This document shows, in pieces, positions 62,022 through 64,000 of a stretch of DNA of 64,000 bases (within the stretch, counting starts at the first letter, position 1; each line of letters opens with the position of its first letter). The DNA is from Euzebya sp. GTDB lineage: Bacteria > Actinomycetota > Nitriliruptoria > Euzebyales > Euzebyaceae. A program made the translations under genes and the position numbers. The notes under the pieces were generated by a model that ran no database searches, was not told the origin of the DNA, and was given only the letters and a program-made list of their open reading frames with translations. The DNA lies in assembly GCF_964222135.1 (NCBI RefSeq), contig NZ_CAXQBR010000021.1, positions 43,730-107,729 on the forward strand, given 5' to 3'.

Positions 62022-63230
62022 TCAGGCGCGGAGCGCGGCGACGCCGGGGAGGTCCTTGCCCTCGAGGAACTCGAGGGAGGCCCCGCCGCCGGTGGAGACG
62101 TGGCTCATCCGGTCGGACAGGCCCATCTGGCGCACCGCGGCCGCGCTGTCGCCGCCGCCGATGACGGTGAACGCATCCGCGTCGGCGAGGGCCAGGTCTG
62201 CGAGGGCTCGGGCGACCCCGCGGGTGCCGGCGGCGAACGCGTCCCACTCGAACACGCCCATCGGGCCGTTCCACAAGACCATCTTGGCGCCGGCCACGAC
62301 GTCGGCGTACGCGGCGGTGGTCTCCGGGCCGATGTCGAGGCCCATGCGGCCGTCGGGCACGACCTGGGCGCCCACGACCTCGTGGTCGGCGTCCTCGGCG
62401 AAGCCGTCGGCGGCGACCACGTCGACGGGGAGGTGCAGCCGGACGTCGGCGGCCTCCGCCTTGCGGACGAGGTCCTCGGCGGTGGACAGGTGGTCCTCCT
62501 CGACGCGCGAGGCGCCGACGTCGGCACCCATCGCCTTGAGGAAGGTGAAGCACATCGCCCCGCCGATCACGAGGTGGTCGACGCGAGGCAGGAGGCTCTC
62601 GATGACGGCGATCTTGTCGCTGACCTTGGCGCCGCCGAGGATGGCGACGAAGGGGCTCTCCGGGGCGTCGAGCAGGCGGGACAGCGCGTCCAGCTCGCTC
62701 GTCAGCAGGTGCCCGGCGACGTGCTGGTCGAGCCGCTCGGGGATCCCGACCACCGACGCGTGGGCGCGGTGGGCGGCCCCGAACGCGTCGTTGACGTACA
62801 TCTCCCCGAGCCCGGCCAGGGCGTCGGCGAAGTCGGGGTCGTTGGCGGTCTCGCCGGGGTCGAAGCGCAGGTTCTCCAACAGGGCCACGTCGCCGTCGGC
62901 GAGGTCGGCCACGGTCGCCCGCGCCTCCTCCCCCACGATGTCGCGGGCGTAGCGGACGTCGGTCTCGAGGAGCGTCGACAGGCGGGCGGCGACGGGTCCG
63001 AGGCGGAGCGCGTCGTCGTCGGGCCCCTTCGGGCGGCCGAGGTGGCTCATCAGGACCACCCGAGCCCCGACCTCGCGGAGCCGCTGGACCGTCGGCAGCG
63101 AGGCGACGATGCGCAGCTCGTCGGTGATCTCCGGCGGATCGCCCGCCAGGGGGACGTTGAGGTCGGCGCGGACCAGGACGACCCGACCGGCGGCGTCGAG
63201 CTGGTCCAGGCCGGGGACACGGCCGGTCAT
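62022..63230 (-). CDS. pgk: Phosphoglycerate kinase
   Basis: A 402-residue two-domain glycolytic kinase. N-terminal VLVRADLNVPLAG, VVLMSHLGRPKGPDDD, NLRFDPGETANDPDFADAL and VNDAFGAAHRAHASVVG; C-terminal AILGGAKVSDKIAVIESLL, GGAMCFTFLKAMGADVG, LWNGPMGVFEWDAFAAGT and the nucleotide loop IGGGDSAAAVRQMGLSDRMSHVSTGGGASLEFLEGK. Complete length. Transfers phosphate from 1,3-bisphosphoglycerate to ADP. 25 bp downstream of gap and 29 bp upstream of tpiA. Confidence 0.97.
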   Translation of the reverse strand: MTGRVPGLDQLDAAGRVVLVRADLNVPLAGDPPEITDELRIVASLPTVQRLREVGARVVLMSHLGRPKGPDDDALRLGPVAARLSTLLETDVRYARDIVGEEARATVADLADGDVALLENLRFDPGETANDPDFADALAGLGEMYVNDAFGAAHRAHASVVGIPERLDQHVAGHLLTSELDALSRLLDAPESPFVAILGGAKVSDKIAVIESLLPRVDHLVIGGAMCFTFLKAMGADVGASRVEEDHLSTAEDLVRKAEAADVRLHLPVDVVAADGFAEDADHEVVGAQVVPDGRMGLDIGPETTAAYADVVAGAKMVLWNGPMGVFEWDAFAAGTRGVARALADLALADADAFTVIGGGDSAAAVRQMGLSDRMSHVSTGGGASLEFLEGKDLPGVAALRA

Positions 63231-63255
63231 GGCTGCTCCTCGGGGTGCGGCGTGG

Positions 63256-64000
<745 letters not shown>

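Overview
The window is very GC-rich, densely packed DNA from an actinobacterium. The evidence for this is a Pup-proteasome set (Pup ending in GGQ, the Pup deamidase Dop, and an ARC/Mpa ATPase ending in GQYL), a mycothione reductase (mycothiol metabolism), TANNNT-type -10 boxes a few bases from start codons, many GTG starts and frequent ATGA/GTGA gene overlaps. Three large secreted proteins carry cell-wall-binding type 2 repeats, which would fit a deep-branching class such as Nitriliruptoria or Euzebyales. That placement is inference and was not tested.

Layout. 1-2.2 kb: decayed remains of an MFS transporter and a cytosine-deaminase-like gene. 2.2-6.8 kb: catalase, a MacB/LolD-type ABC pair, a 5'-truncated histidine kinase and its NarL-type regulator. 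7.0-9.2 kb: pup, an RlpA-like gene and dop. 9.3-14.9 kb: a large LuxR/MalT-like regulator broken by one frameshift, two lipoproteins and metY. 15-24.4 kb (minus strand): an APC permease, a GAF-EAL protein, arc, a subtilisin-like protease with cell-wall repeats, trmI, and a one-piece ubiquitin-like sulfur carrier/TtuA tRNA thiolase. 24.4-34.4 kb: an S15-type hydrolase with cell-wall repeats, DUF1802, an M15 peptidase, tRNA-Leu(GAG), a MOSC protein, mycothione reductase, a rhodanese, a GT2 enzyme and an ASCH-GNAT fusion. 34.4-38.5 kb: a LiaFSR-like envelope-stress module. 38.6-46 kb: a CapA-like protein with cell-wall repeats, an SGNH hydrolase, a saccharopine-dehydrogenase-like protein and a divergent FtsH-like protease. 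46-49.8 kb: an acyl-CoA dehydrogenase and a membrane GGDEF-EAL protein. 49.8-51.8 kb: an AT-richer island with a 38-residue Trp-rich triple-repeat peptide, hairpins, a 55-residue basic protein and an MFS exporter. 51.8-64 kb: a sulfite-oxidase-type molybdoenzyme, ppk1, two orphan binding lipoproteins, secG, an M56/BlaI pair and the glycolytic tpiA-pgk-gap cluster (gap is cut by the window edge).

How the genes fit together. ARC, Dop and Pup act in pupylation and proteasomal degradation, but prcBA and pafA are not in the window. TrmI (m1A58) and the TtuA fusion (2-thiolation of T54) both modify the tRNA T-loop and overlap by ATGA. The PspC kinase, its regulator and the divergent PspC/LiaF proteins form an envelope-stress circuit. 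The most unusual signals are the Trp-repeat peptide with its hairpin, the sulfur carrier/TtuA fusion, the broken-up Pup locus and a 49-bp inverted-repeat element present three times.
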